This document shows, piece by piece, positions 48,954-57,407 of a DNA stretch of 64,000 nt. The stretch covers positions 2,108,001 to 2,172,000 of the forward strand of contig NZ_JBGJZM010000001.1 in NCBI RefSeq assembly GCF_042610425.1, written 5' to 3'. The stretch is from Ectobacillus sp042610425 (lineage in GTDB: Bacteria; Bacillota; Bacilli; Bacillales; Bacillaceae_G). The position numbers were made by a program, and so were the translations under genes. Below the pieces are notes generated by a model. That model was given only the letters and a program-made list of their open reading frames with translations. It was not told the DNA's origin and ran no database searches. Position 1 is the first letter of the stretch; every line of letters starts with the position of its first letter.

Positions 48954-50318
48954 TTATTTCACTTGGCTTACTGTAAAGAATGCTTCATACAAAGCTTGGA
49001 CTGCTTTTTTCTCATCGACACTATGAACACCAAACATCATACTTACTTCTGAAGATCCTTGGTTAATCATTTCAAGATTGACACGGGCAGCAGCAAGTGC
49101 ACCTGTGGCCTTCGCCATCGTACCAACTGTGCTAATCATACCCTCGCCAACGATCATAACCATCGATAAATCATGATCAATCGTAACATTATCTACTTCC
49201 AGTTCTTCATAAATACGCTGAATGATTGCTTCTTCTTTGCCTTCACCAATCTGATCTTGACGAATAATGACAGAAATATCATCAATTCCAGAAGGTGTAT
49301 GTTCATACGAAACACCGAAATCTTCTAAAATTTGAAGCAAACGACGTCCAAAGCCAATTTCACGGTGCAACAAATATTTACTTACATTTATGCTACAAAA
49401 ACCATCATCACTGGCAATCCCAACAACAGGTCCGTTTGACTGCTTGCGCTTTGCCAAAATATACGTACCTGGTGCTGACGGATTATTCGTATTGCGAATG
49501 TTTACCGGAATCCCTGCGCGAAAGGCTGGAATTAACGCTTCGTCGTGGAATACGGCAAAGCCTGCATACGAAAGCTCACGCATTTCTTGATACGTTAATT
49601 CTTTAATTTCACTTGGATGGTCAATAAAGTTTGGATTCACTGCATAAACAGCATCAACGTCTGTAAAGTTTTCATATACGTCTGCTTTCACACCATTTGC
49701 AAGAATGGAACCCGTAATATCAGAGCCGCCACGTGAGAACGTAACAATCTTACCGCTCTCGGAATAGCCGAAAAATCCTGGAAAAATGACAATCCCTTTG
49801 CGGTCCCGAAGCGCAAGTAAATTGTCATACGATTGCGGCAATACTTGTGCATTTCCAGGCTCATCACTCACGAGTAAGCCTGCGTCCTTCGGATTCACAT
49901 ACTGTGCTTCGATTCCTTGCTTTTGGAAATAAGCAGCAACAAGCTTTGCGCTACTATCTTCCCCGTTTGCCTTAATACTATCGGTGAACGATTCCGGATT
50001 GCTTCGATCACTGTTTAGAAGCCCTGCTAAGTGCATAGAAAGTTCCTCTACAATCGATTCTCCTAATTGTAAATACGTTGCAATATCACGATACCGTTCA
50101 ATTACTGCTTCAAACGCTTCCTTTGCATCGCTCGTTTCCAGCATTTGCTCTGCACATTGTATTAAAAGATCTGTGACCTTTGTATCCCCTTTATACCGTT
50201 TACCTGGAGCTGATACAACGACAACCTTTCGTTCTGGGTCATCTGTCACAATACGAAATACCTTTTCAATTTGTTCACCAGAGGCTACGGAAGATCCCCC
50301 GAACTTAATTACCTTCAC
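48954..50318 (-). CDS. Aspartate kinase (YclM/ThrD type, monofunctional)
   Basis: A 454-residue aspartokinase, the length of B. subtilis YclM. VIKFGGSSVASGEQIEKVF starts the kinase domain; GFFGYSESGKIVTFSRGGSDITGSILAN holds the substrate-binding region; the C-terminal 150 residues form two ACT domains (DDGFCSINVSKYLLHREIG, HDLSMVMIVGEGM) for feedback by amino acids. It catalyses the first step towards lysine, threonine and methionine. A GTG at 50318 was chosen as start: the homologue begins MKV and GGTGGGG lies 6 bases before; an ATG 6 bases upstream overlaps that site. Confidence 0.9.
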   Translation of the reverse strand: MKVIKFGGSSVASGEQIEKVFRIVTDDPERKVVVVSAPGKRYKGDTKVTDLLIQCAEQMLETSDAKEAFEAVIERYRDIATYLQLGESIVEELSMHLAGLLNSDRSNPESFTDSIKANGEDSSAKLVAAYFQKQGIEAQYVNPKDAGLLVSDEPGNAQVLPQSYDNLLALRDRKGIVIFPGFFGYSESGKIVTFSRGGSDITGSILANGVKADVYENFTDVDAVYAVNPNFIDHPSEIKELTYQEMRELSYAGFAVFHDEALIPAFRAGIPVNIRNTNNPSAPGTYILAKRKQSNGPVVGIASDDGFCSINVSKYLLHREIGFGRRLLQILEDFGVSYEHTPSGIDDISVIIRQDQIGEGKEEAIIQRIYEELEVDNVTIDHDLSMVMIVGEGMISTVGTMAKATGALAAARVNLEMINQGSSEVSMMFGVHSVDEKKAVQALYEAFFTVSQVK

Positions 50319-50413
50319 ATTCATCCCCACCAATTACTGAATAGTCTTAATACATATAAATTTCATTATCGCTTGTCTTGTATAAAGTTGCAATCATTTT
50401 TTGTTCTATAACC

Positions 50414-50806
50414 CTATCGTTCCGACTCTCTACCTGCACTCGCTTGTAACAAGTCTCGTATTTCTTCCAACAGTTGTTCCTCTTTCGGTTGCTTTGGTTC
50501 TTCTACTTCAACTGGTTTTTCTCTCTTTAGCTGCTGTAATACGCGTATGAAAAGAAAAATAGAGAACGCTACAATAAAGAAGTCAACCACTGTTTGCAAG
50601 AAGCTTCCGTATTTAATAGAGGCTTTCCCAATGGTAAATTGCAAATCAGTAAAATTAATACCACCTAGAAGAAGTCCAACTATTGGCATAATCATATCAT
50701 TTACAAGAGAAGTAACAATTTTCCCAAATGCTGCCCCGATAATAACCCCGACTGCTAAATCAACAACATTTCCTTTTAACGCAAACTTTTTAAAATCATT
50801 CCACAT
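50414..50806 (-). CDS. mscL: Large-conductance mechanosensitive channel MscL
   Basis: A 130-residue MscL: FKKFALKGNVVDLAVGVIIGAAFGKIVTSLVNDMIMPIVGLLLGG is the N-terminal amphipathic helix and the first, pore-lining helix; the second helix is VVDFFIVAFSIFLFIRVLQQL, followed by the cytoplasmic charged bundle (EVEEPKQPKEEQLLEEIRDLL). The homopentamer opens at high membrane tension and protects against hypoosmotic shock. Single gene. Confidence 0.95.
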   Translation of the reverse strand: MWNDFKKFALKGNVVDLAVGVIIGAAFGKIVTSLVNDMIMPIVGLLLGGINFTDLQFTIGKASIKYGSFLQTVVDFFIVAFSIFLFIRVLQQLKREKPVEVEEPKQPKEEQLLEEIRDLLQASAGRESER

Positions 50807-50982
50807 GATAATCCCTCTCTTCTATATAACCTGCTATTATTATACAAAGAAAGAAAAGTATTGCACTACTTATTATTTGGTATGAACTAAAAAAGCATGG
50901 ACTTCGAAGAATAGGTGAGATAGAAACTTATCTTTGCGGGCACGATTCCTGCTAGATTACTCCATTCCTAACTCATAAATAA

Positions 50983-51014
50983 GGCCACTGAAACACAGTA
51001 CTGTTTCAGTGGCC
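50983..51014 (-). terminator. Terminator of the Fsr-like gene
   Basis: GGCCACTGAAACA (50983-50995) and TGTTTCAGTGGCC (51002-51014) form a perfect 13-bp stem; on the minus strand TTATTTATG follows. Confidence 0.8.
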
Positions 51015-51038
51015 CCCGCTAAGCGATTGTTTATTCTA

Positions 51039-52235
51039 TTAGGCACGGCGATCATTTGGTAGTTTCCACGATAAAACGCCGAGCAAAGGTAAAAAGCTAC
51101 ATAGAATCATAATAAATGTTAAACCATATATATCAGCAAGCTTTCCGAGTGCAACTGCTCCGAGCGCGCCCATTCCAAAGGCAAGGCCGACGATCAGTCC
51201 AGAAGCTACGCCAATTTTACCAGGAAGAAGTTCCTGTGCATACACGACCGTTACACTAAAGCTACTTGATAAAATAAAGCCAATTGCAAGAAACAAAGGA
51301 ATAACCACGGTCAGTGGTGCGTACGGTAATACCAAGGCAAGCGGCGCTGCTCCGAGCAAAGAAGCCATAATAATATTACGCTTTCCAAACCGGTCAGCAA
51401 GCGGACCTCCGAAGAATGTTCCGAATACACCCGCAATCATAAAAGCAAAGACAAAATACTGCGCGTGTTGAATCGACAACCCATAATGCTTGATTAAATA
51501 AAACTGATAAAAATTACTAATGCCAGCTCCGTACCATGAGCGAGCGAAAACAAGGAAAACAAGGAGAAAGATTGCAACCTTTACTTCTCTACTTATCTTG
51601 TCTGTGCCATCTTCCAGTTTTTTCTTCGCCCGCTTTGCTCCTGCAAGTAATTCCTTGCGATACCAAGTAGATACATAGAACAAAATGGCGATTCCAATTG
51701 CCGCAAGAACGGTAAAGGATAATGCCCCTCTTTGACCGAACGGAACAAATATTAACACCGTAATCATTGGTGCAAGCGCATTACCCGTATTTCCACCAAC
51801 TTGATAAATGCTTTGTGCAAGTCCGCGCTTATTGCCCGCTGCCATAAATGCTACCCGCGCTCCTTCTGGGTGAAACACAGCAGATCCGAGTCCAATAAAC
51901 AAAACGGACAGTAACACGAAAATAAAATTTGGTGCAAATGCCAAGCCGGCGATGCCTAGTAAACTCGATAACATCCCAAGTGGCAACAAAAAGGGCGATG
52001 GCTTTTTATCCGTATACGAGCCAAACACTGGCTGCATAATAGATGAAGTCATATTCAGCGCAAACGCAATCCCACCTATTTGTACATACGAAAGATTCAT
52101 CGTATTCTCTAAAATTGGAAACGCCGCTGGCACGACGGCTTGCATGGTGTCATTTAACAAATGTCCCGCACTAATTGCGAATAAAATCGGATACATCATC
52201 GTATTCGAATAAATCTGTTTTTTTACCGCTTCCAC
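51039..52235 (-). CDS. Fosmidomycin-resistance (Fsr)-type MFS transporter
   Basis: A 398-residue, 12-helix MFS protein. SAGHLLNDTMQAVVPAAFPIL at the N-terminus, GLGSAVFHPEGARVAF and GGNTGNALAPM are typical of the Fsr branch. The second-half loop is GPLADRFGKRN. Fsr of E. coli exports fosmidomycin, but most homologues have unknown substrates. GGAGG lies ahead of the ATG. It starts 16 bases behind the stop of the cysteine synthase gene, so the two are probably cotranscribed, which could hint at export of a sulfur compound; that is speculation. Confidence 0.85.
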   Translation of the reverse strand: MEAVKKQIYSNTMMYPILFAISAGHLLNDTMQAVVPAAFPILENTMNLSYVQIGGIAFALNMTSSIMQPVFGSYTDKKPSPFLLPLGMLSSLLGIAGLAFAPNFIFVLLSVLFIGLGSAVFHPEGARVAFMAAGNKRGLAQSIYQVGGNTGNALAPMITVLIFVPFGQRGALSFTVLAAIGIAILFYVSTWYRKELLAGAKRAKKKLEDGTDKISREVKVAIFLLVFLVFARSWYGAGISNFYQFYLIKHYGLSIQHAQYFVFAFMIAGVFGTFFGGPLADRFGKRNIIMASLLGAAPLALVLPYAPLTVVIPLFLAIGFILSSSFSVTVVYAQELLPGKIGVASGLIVGLAFGMGALGAVALGKLADIYGLTFIMILCSFLPLLGVLSWKLPNDRRA

Positions 52236-52251
52236 GAAAAGCCTCCTTATC

Positions 52252-53169
52252 TTAGCCGAAAATTCCCATACTTAAGTACCGTTCTCCTGTATCAGGAGCC
52301 ATACATAATACTCTCTTGCCTGGTCCTAATTTTTTTGCGATTTCAATCGCAGCAAAGGCAGTTGCACCTGCAGAAGGACCAACTAGAATCCCTTCTTTTC
52401 TCGCTAAATCGCGCATCGTATTAAGCGCATCTTCATCTTCAATTTGCATAATTTCATCAAAAACATGTTGATTTAATATGGAAGGAATAAAGCCTGGGCT
52501 TGTGCCGACAAGCTTATGTGGACCTGGCTTACCGCCTGATAGAACCGGAGATCCTTTTGGCTCAACAACAGTAATATGTAAGTTAGGTAAATGCTCCTTC
52601 AATACTTCTCCTGTACCCGTAATCGTACCGCCCGTTCCAGCACTTGACACAAACACATCAAGATTTCCTTCCATTTGTTCTAAAATTTCAAGCGCTGTAG
52701 TAGTACGATGTGCATCTGGATTCGCAGGATTTTCGAATTGCTGCGGAATATAGCTGTTTGGAATTTGTGCATTTAATTCCTTTGCCTTGGCAATCGCACC
52801 CGGCATCCGCTCTGCTGCAGGCGTAAGCACAACCTCAGCCCCATATGCCTTTAAAATTTGAATTCGTTCCTTCGAACTATTATCTGGCATAATCAAAATT
52901 GCTTTATACCCTTTTGCAGCCGCATTCATCGCAAGACCGATTCCTGTATTCCCGCTCGTTGGTTCAATGATCGTACCTCCTGGCAAAAGCAATCCGTTCT
53001 TTTCAGCCGTCACGATTAAATTATAAGCCGCACGGTCCTTTACACTACCAGAGGGATTAAACATTTCAAGTTTAATAAAAACATCAGCTGCGCCCTCTGG
53101 CGTAATCCGATTTAACTTCACTACAGGCGTATTCCCAATCAATTCTGTAATATCTTCATATATATGCAT
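52252..53169 (-). CDS. Cysteine synthase family protein (O-acetylserine thiol-lyase, CysK/YtkP-like)
   Basis: A 305-residue PLP enzyme. ITELIGNTPVVKLNRI opens it; Lys44 in NPSGSVKDRAA binds PLP; EPTSGNTGIGLAM and SSAGTGGTITGTGE hold substrate and cofactor, and VGPSAGATAFAAIE is near the end. It makes cysteine from O-acetylserine and sulfide. The start at 53169 follows AAGGA by 8 bases; the ORF is open for another 360 bases upstream, including a PadR remnant, but that part lacks homology to the family. Whether this is the main CysK or a YtkP-like paralogue cannot be decided here. Confidence 0.9.
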   Translation of the reverse strand: MHIYEDITELIGNTPVVKLNRITPEGAADVFIKLEMFNPSGSVKDRAAYNLIVTAEKNGLLLPGGTIIEPTSGNTGIGLAMNAAAKGYKAILIMPDNSSKERIQILKAYGAEVVLTPAAERMPGAIAKAKELNAQIPNSYIPQQFENPANPDAHRTTTALEILEQMEGNLDVFVSSAGTGGTITGTGEVLKEHLPNLHITVVEPKGSPVLSGGKPGPHKLVGTSPGFIPSILNQHVFDEIMQIEDEDALNTMRDLARKEGILVGPSAGATAFAAIEIAKKLGPGKRVLCMAPDTGERYLSMGIFG

Positions 53170-53382
53170 GACTCTCATCCTTTTTATTTGAAATAAGAAA
53201 CTTACTATTTTTACGTTATCATTGTAAGGAATATCCGTCAATCCATTCGTTTCCGATTGGGATTGAAGTTGGCGGAATAGATTGAAGATAGAAAAGAAGC
53301 GGGGGGCATGATGAAATCTATCCCTTATGCGAATAGTCGATAAATTGGGATTTTCGCTGATGCATGCTTCATTGGTTACCTT

Positions 53383-53529
53383 AACCGGAAAAATACTACC
53401 CTCACTCACCATCATAATCCTATGCAGGGAAAACTTTTCAATCATTTCATACCCGTACGTTTCGCCTTCCGCAATAATCGCAAGTAAACAACCCTCTAAA
53501 ACACCTTTTAACATTTGTGTGGATGACAT
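53383..53529 (-). pseudogene. PadR-family regulator remnant, in frame with cysteine synthase
   Basis: Residues LKGVLEGCLLAIIAEGETYG and YEMIEKFSLHRIMMVSEGSIFPV match the first 45-50 residues of PadR winged-helix regulators. After FPV the expected LLRLQKEG helix is missing and unrelated sequence follows, so the gene is truncated. The reading frame nevertheless remains open into the cysteine synthase gene 214 bases later. It is probably a decayed regulator; whether a fused protein is ever made is unknown. No full PadR partner is seen nearby. Confidence 0.7.
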
Positions 53530-53685
53530 GTTGTAGACCTTTCTTCACTATCTTGTATTACAAGGGAATTAAGGTATATCAAACAGTATCTTGCAAAACA
53601 ATGTACTGTTTGGATATTTATTCTATTCTTATCCCACTTTTAGAACTTATAATAGAATCAAGAATATTTACAGGAGGAACTCATT

Positions 53686-54150
53686 GTGGCAGATTACATC
53701 TCATATCTACGAAATTTTGTTGGGCATAGCAAGGTGATTATGGTAGTCGCTGGGGTATTTATTTTGGACGAGCAAAACCGAGTTTTGTTGCAACAACGTT
53801 CAGACAACGGACTTTGGGGGCATCCGGGCGGCTATATGGAGCTTGGGGAAACGATTGAAGAAACCGCAAAACGAGAAATTTGGGAAGAAACAGGACTTAC
53901 GCTTGGCAAACTCGATTTACTTGGCGTCTACTCCGGTCCAAATTTTGAACGTACCCTACAAAATGGGGATCAAGTGTCCCTTGTCAAATTTATGTTCACA
54001 ACGCGCGAATTTTCCGGTAACCTCCACGAAAATAATAACGAAACACTCCAGCTTCGCTTCTATCCTCTAGATGAATTACCTGAAGTTTGGCATTTGCAGC
54101 TACCTGCATTTGAAGATTTGAAAAAGCAAGGCGGACCGTATATTCGGTAG
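53686..54150 (+). CDS. Nudix hydrolase
   Basis: A 154-residue Nudix protein. The Nudix box, G-x5-E-x7-REUxEExGU, is complete at residues 49-71 (GYMELGETIEETAKREIWEE and TGL). The preceding VVAGVFILDEQNRVLLQQRSDNGLWGHPGG is also typical. These enzymes hydrolyse nucleoside diphosphates linked to another group, for house-cleaning or signalling; the substrate is unknown. The start is a GTG, with AGGAGG 8 bases upstream. Single gene. Confidence 0.88.
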   Translation: MADYISYLRNFVGHSKVIMVVAGVFILDEQNRVLLQQRSDNGLWGHPGGYMELGETIEETAKREIWEETGLTLGKLDLLGVYSGPNFERTLQNGDQVSLVKFMFTTREFSGNLHENNNETLQLRFYPLDELPEVWHLQLPAFEDLKKQGGPYIR

Positions 54151-54154
54151 TCGT

Positions 54155-54184
54155 GAAAGGAAGAAGGATTCCCCTCTTCCTTTC
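54155..54184 (+). terminator. Possible terminator behind the Nudix gene
   Basis: GAAAGGAAGA (54155-54164) and TCTTCCTTTC (54175-54184) pair over 10 bp, then CCTTT. The remaining 54185-54501 is AT-rich and shows no other element. Confidence 0.5.
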
Positions 54185-54501
54185 CCTTTGCGCTATAAAA
54201 CGATGCCACCTTTCTTTCAATATCATTACAAATCTATATCGATTTAAAAACCCCGGCATGGTAACATACAATATACATAACTATTGAAAAATACGATACT
54301 TTTTTTCTGTAAAAGCTAACTAGAAATAGTGTTCCTCTAAATTTCTAACCTAGAACTTCTAATCTGTTTACAAATCATAGTAGTATGTTTCAGCTTACTA
54401 CTAGTAAGCTTCAAAAAAGTATAATATGTAACTATACGTATCTAACATATCAGAATGGTTTCCGAAATGAATTTATATATACATCTAAGAGGTGAACATT
54501 T

Positions 54502-55806
54502 ATGAACAAACAAATTGTGTCGGACTGTCGATTATTCTTTACAGCATTTTTACATGCACCCATTGGGATGGCTTTAGTAGGCCTAGATGGAAAATGGCTG
54601 AAGACAAACCCAGCTCTCTATAAAATGATCGGCTATAGTGAAGAAGAATTACTTGATATAACCTTTCAAGATGTTACGCATGAAGACGATCTAAAATTAG
54701 ATAACTTCTATGTTAAACAACTGCTAGCAGGAAAAATGGATACCTACCAATTAATAAAACGGTATTATCATAAAAATGGTAAAATTATTTGGGCTCTTTT
54801 AAACGTTGCAATTGTAAAAGATAGCAAAGATGTACCGCTTTACTTCATTTCACAAATTGTCGATATCTCCGAAATGGTACGCATGGAAAAGCGATCAAAT
54901 GATACATTTACACTGCTTGCTGAATATTCCAATGACATTGTATCAAAACATTCACAAACAGGCGAATTTTTGTATATCTCTCCTAGTAGCAAAAAACTGC
55001 TTGGCTATGAAACGGAAGATATACTCGAGAAATCTCTTCTTGATTTTGTTCATCCATCTGATTCTTTGTATGTGGAGGATGTGCTTCGCAGAATTATGTC
55101 TACTTCAAAAGTGCATACAGTTCGCTACCGTATAAAATGCGAGGATTATTCATACAAATGGATGGAATCGGCGTTTCGAACGATTCAAAATAAACAAGGA
55201 GACGGCATAGAAGTATTTGCTGTCACAAAAGATATTTCAGAAATTATAAATATCACGACTCAATTGCAACAAGCAAACGAAATTTCCTTCCATGACGAAT
55301 TAACAGGAATTGGAAATAGAAGAGCGTTTTCAACAAGCATAGACCAACTATGTAATGAAAGTAGATTAACAAATCAGACACTAGGGGTCATACTTTGCGA
55401 CATCGATCAGTTTAAACGTTACAACGATACTTACGGACATGTAAAAGGAGATACCTGTCTGAAACAAGTGGCTCACGCGCTTCAAGAAGTAAGCGAACAT
55501 ATTGGCGTAACAGTTACTCGGTACGGCGGAGAAGAATTTGTTATCCTTCTACCTAATACAAACAAAATACAAGCGTTGGAAGCAGGCGAGAGAATCCGTC
55601 AAAAAATAGAACAATTGCAAATCCCCCACAAAGCATCCACCGTTTCGCCCTTTGTTACGATTAGCGTAGGAATCGCTCTTACGTCCTGTCAAACTGAATC
55701 CCCAAATCAGCTCGTCGACCGAGCAGACAAAGCACTCTACGTAGCGAAACAACGGAGTCGAAATACCGTCGTACTGAGTGCATCTCCCAGTACAGAATAT
55801 GTTTGA
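54502..55806 (+). CDS. PAS-PAS-GGDEF diguanylate cyclase
   Basis: A 434-residue cytosolic signalling protein. Two PAS domains are seen: about 10-130 (IGMALVGLDGKWLKTNPALYKMIGYSEEEL) and 140-250 (NDIVSKHSQTGEFLYISPSSKKLLGYETEDI). The GGDEF domain, from about 265, starts with SFHDELTGIGNRRAF and has an intact active site GGEEF at 342-346, so it should make cyclic di-GMP from two GTP. No membrane segment is present, so the signal is probably intracellular, for example redox or a ligand bound by PAS. AGAGGTG precedes the ATG. Confidence 0.9.
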   Translation: MNKQIVSDCRLFFTAFLHAPIGMALVGLDGKWLKTNPALYKMIGYSEEELLDITFQDVTHEDDLKLDNFYVKQLLAGKMDTYQLIKRYYHKNGKIIWALLNVAIVKDSKDVPLYFISQIVDISEMVRMEKRSNDTFTLLAEYSNDIVSKHSQTGEFLYISPSSKKLLGYETEDILEKSLLDFVHPSDSLYVEDVLRRIMSTSKVHTVRYRIKCEDYSYKWMESAFRTIQNKQGDGIEVFAVTKDISEIINITTQLQQANEISFHDELTGIGNRRAFSTSIDQLCNESRLTNQTLGVILCDIDQFKRYNDTYGHVKGDTCLKQVAHALQEVSEHIGVTVTRYGGEEFVILLPNTNKIQALEAGERIRQKIEQLQIPHKASTVSPFVTISVGIALTSCQTESPNQLVDRADKALYVAKQRSRNTVVLSASPSTEYV

Positions 55807-55885
55807 CAAAGATTTGACGAAAAACAATAGATTTTTCATCTGAAATTTGAAAATAAAAATAGTAGGGGATTGTGAGGAAACATGT

Positions 55886-56797
55886 ATGGGCTCGCACAGC
55901 ATCGTTGCAACAAATGAAAGATGGAAAGGAATTGTATTTGTCATTTTAGCAGCAAGTCTTTGGGGAATTTCAGGTACTGCTGCCCAGTTTTTATTTCAAA
56001 AACAAGGATTTAATACGGAATGGCTTGTTGGGACTCGTCTCTTGCTATCGGGTATATTGTTACTTGCCTTCGATTATTCGAAACAAAAGCAACATTTTTT
56101 TGATATTTGGAAAGACAAAAAGGACCGAAACAGTCTCGTTATCTTTGGCATTTTCGGTATGCTTGGCGTACAGTATACATATTTTGCATCTATTACAGCT
56201 GGCAACGCAGCGACTGCTACTTTGCTTCAGTACATGAGTCCTGTCATTATTACACTCTACCTATCCGTTCGAACAAAGTGTCTGCCAACTTTTCAAGAAA
56301 GCTTGGCTGTGCTGCTTGCACTAGTCGGTACCTTCTTTCTTGTAACAAAGGGTGGTGGACTGCAATTATCCATAAGCACGTGGGCAATTTTTTGGGGGAT
56401 ATTATCAGCCCTTACTGCTGCCTTTTATACCCTACATCCATATCGTTTAATCGTAAAATGGGGCTCTATTCCGATTGTTGGCTGGGGGATGTTGATTGGC
56501 GGAGTTGGCCTTAGCCTCCTTCACTCTCCTTTTCAATTCAGTGGGCAATGGTCGACCGGAGCCGTGTTTGCCTTTCTCTTTATTGTTTTGTTCGGCACCC
56601 TTCTTGCATTTTACATGTATTTGGAGAGTTTAAAGTATATACGTGCCTCGGAGGCGAGCGTACTTGGTAGTGCGGAGCCACTATCTGCGGCCTTCGTATC
56701 CATCGTTTGGCTGAATCTATCCTTTGGCATCACAGAATGGATTGGAATGATTTGTATCATTAGTACCATTCTTATTTTATCTGTAGGAAAGAAATAA
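55886..56797 (+). CDS. EamA (drug/metabolite) transporter
   Basis: A 303-residue, 10-helix protein with two EamA repeats: VFVILAASLWGISGTAAQFLF starts the first, AIFWGILSALTAAFYTLHPY the second, and ASEASVLGSAEPLSAAFVSIVWL lies near the C-terminus. The EamA superfamily includes amino-acid and metabolite exporters. The start was set at the ATG at 55886 because GAGGA lies 7 bases before; the longer ORF from 55847 has no site. It ends in a hairpin (AGGGGACC/GGTCCCCT). Substrate unknown. Confidence 0.85.
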   Translation: MGSHSIVATNERWKGIVFVILAASLWGISGTAAQFLFQKQGFNTEWLVGTRLLLSGILLLAFDYSKQKQHFFDIWKDKKDRNSLVIFGIFGMLGVQYTYFASITAGNAATATLLQYMSPVIITLYLSVRTKCLPTFQESLAVLLALVGTFFLVTKGGGLQLSISTWAIFWGILSALTAAFYTLHPYRLIVKWGSIPIVGWGMLIGGVGLSLLHSPFQFSGQWSTGAVFAFLFIVLFGTLLAFYMYLESLKYIRASEASVLGSAEPLSAAFVSIVWLNLSFGITEWIGMICIISTILILSVGKK

Positions 56798-56802
56798 TAA
56801 AG

Positions 56803-56835
56803 AGGGGACCCACGCGCGCGCAGAAGGTCCCCTTT
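56803..56835 (+). terminator. Terminator of the EamA gene
   Basis: AGGGGACC (56803-56810) pairs with GGTCCCCT (56826-56833), then TT. The loop contains CGCGCGCG. Confidence 0.7.
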
Positions 56836-56837
56836 CA

Positions 56838-56903
56838 CTACCCAGAATCTACCTCTGTAATCCACACCATTTCTAAACGACGCATCATTAGCAGTCTTTT
56901 CAT
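56838..56903 (-). CDS. Tiny 21-residue ORF behind the YrzI-like gene
   Basis: MKRLLMMRRLEMVWITEVDS followed by G and a stop. AAGGGAG lies about 8 bases before the ATG. It is 36 bases behind the YrzI-like ORF and on its strand. Basic at the start, no obvious membrane helix. Too short for homology; real expression is uncertain. Confidence 0.35.
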   Translation of the reverse strand: MKRLLMMRRLEMVWITEVDSG

Positions 56904-56939
56904 CGCATCTCTCTCCCTTCTTTTTAATCAATACCTATT

Positions 56940-57074
56940 TTATAAATTTAAAAATATGTGCCGATTTTTTAGTTCATTCATTTTCTGTTTTACTTGTTCA
57001 TCGTGTTTGCATTCTTCAATCGTACGTTTTCGCTTTTCAATAATCACCGTAAAAATGAGCAGTTGTAATCGCAT
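56940..57074 (-). CDS. YrzI-family-like small protein (44 residues)
   Basis: The 44 residues start with a short hydrophobic stretch (LQLLIFTVII), then EKRKRTIEECKHDEQVKQ and a helical tail KMNELKNRH. The pattern of a hydrophobic start, TVxI, a basic KRxRT and a charged helix resembles the YrzI-family small proteins annotated in Bacillus, whose role is unknown. The site GGAGGGAGG lies 7 bases ahead of the ATG. Terminator at 57115-57148 is upstream, so the transcript must read through it or start later. Confidence 0.6.
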   Translation of the reverse strand: MRLQLLIFTVIIEKRKRTIEECKHDEQVKQKMNELKNRHIFLNL

Positions 57075-57114
57075 CGTTTTTCCTCCCTCCTTCATTCATA
57101 ACTGAAAATGGCAC

Positions 57115-57148
57115 AAAAAAGCCGCAGGATCATTCTAGCTCCTACGGC
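57115..57148 (-). terminator. Terminator between the tiny ORFs
   Basis: On the minus strand GCCGTAGGA pairs with TCCTGCGGC (57121-57129 with 57140-57148, one G-U), then six T residues. Part of the motif is repeated imperfectly at about 57160-57190 (AAAAAGCC... CCTACGGC). Confidence 0.8.
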
Positions 57149-57214
57149 TTACATGAAAAAGCCACAAGAAACAAATCGTCCCTACGGCGTAATTTTACAA
57201 GGATTTGTGCAATT

Positions 57215-57286
57215 TCAGCACTCCCGCCAATTGGTCGACTGATATCGGATTGTAAATGTTATGAAATACATCATGGATGTTTTCAT
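57215..57286 (-). CDS. Tiny 23-residue ORF with strong ribosome binding site
   Basis: MKTSMMYFITFTIRYQSTNW then REC and a stop. AAAGGAGGTCG lies just upstream at near-perfect match, and a promoter (TTGCAA, 17, TATAAT) is at 57328-57356. Its hydrophobic FITFTIR start recalls the first third of YrzI-like proteins, so it could be a shortened relative. With its own promoter and terminator it forms a complete small transcript. Confidence 0.5.
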   Translation of the reverse strand: MKTSMMYFITFTIRYQSTNWREC

Positions 57287-57327
57287 GCTAATCGACCTCC
57301 TTTTGGAATATTTTTCTTACATATCCT

Positions 57328-57356
57328 ATTATAGTATATGAAAAAGTGGTTTGCAA
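57328..57356 (-). promoter_or_regulatory. Promoter of the tiny-ORF transcript
   Basis: On the minus strand TTGCAA (57351-57356), 17 bases, TATAAT (57328-57333). About 40 bases before the 23-residue ORF. Confidence 0.7.
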
Positions 57357-57407
57357 ACTGTTTTTTTCACTAAAAATTCCCATTTTTCAAAAAAGCTGCT
57401 TCCATTT

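Noticed and set aside
52252..53529. Single 425-residue PadR-CysK fusion protein
   Set aside because: A proper ribosome binding site and the family's normal N-terminus are at 53169; the central 71 residues resemble nothing. Kept as two features.
54185..54501. Possible c-di-GMP riboswitch ahead of the diguanylate cyclase
   Set aside because: No conserved GEMM-type core or paired arms could be found in the AT-rich gap.
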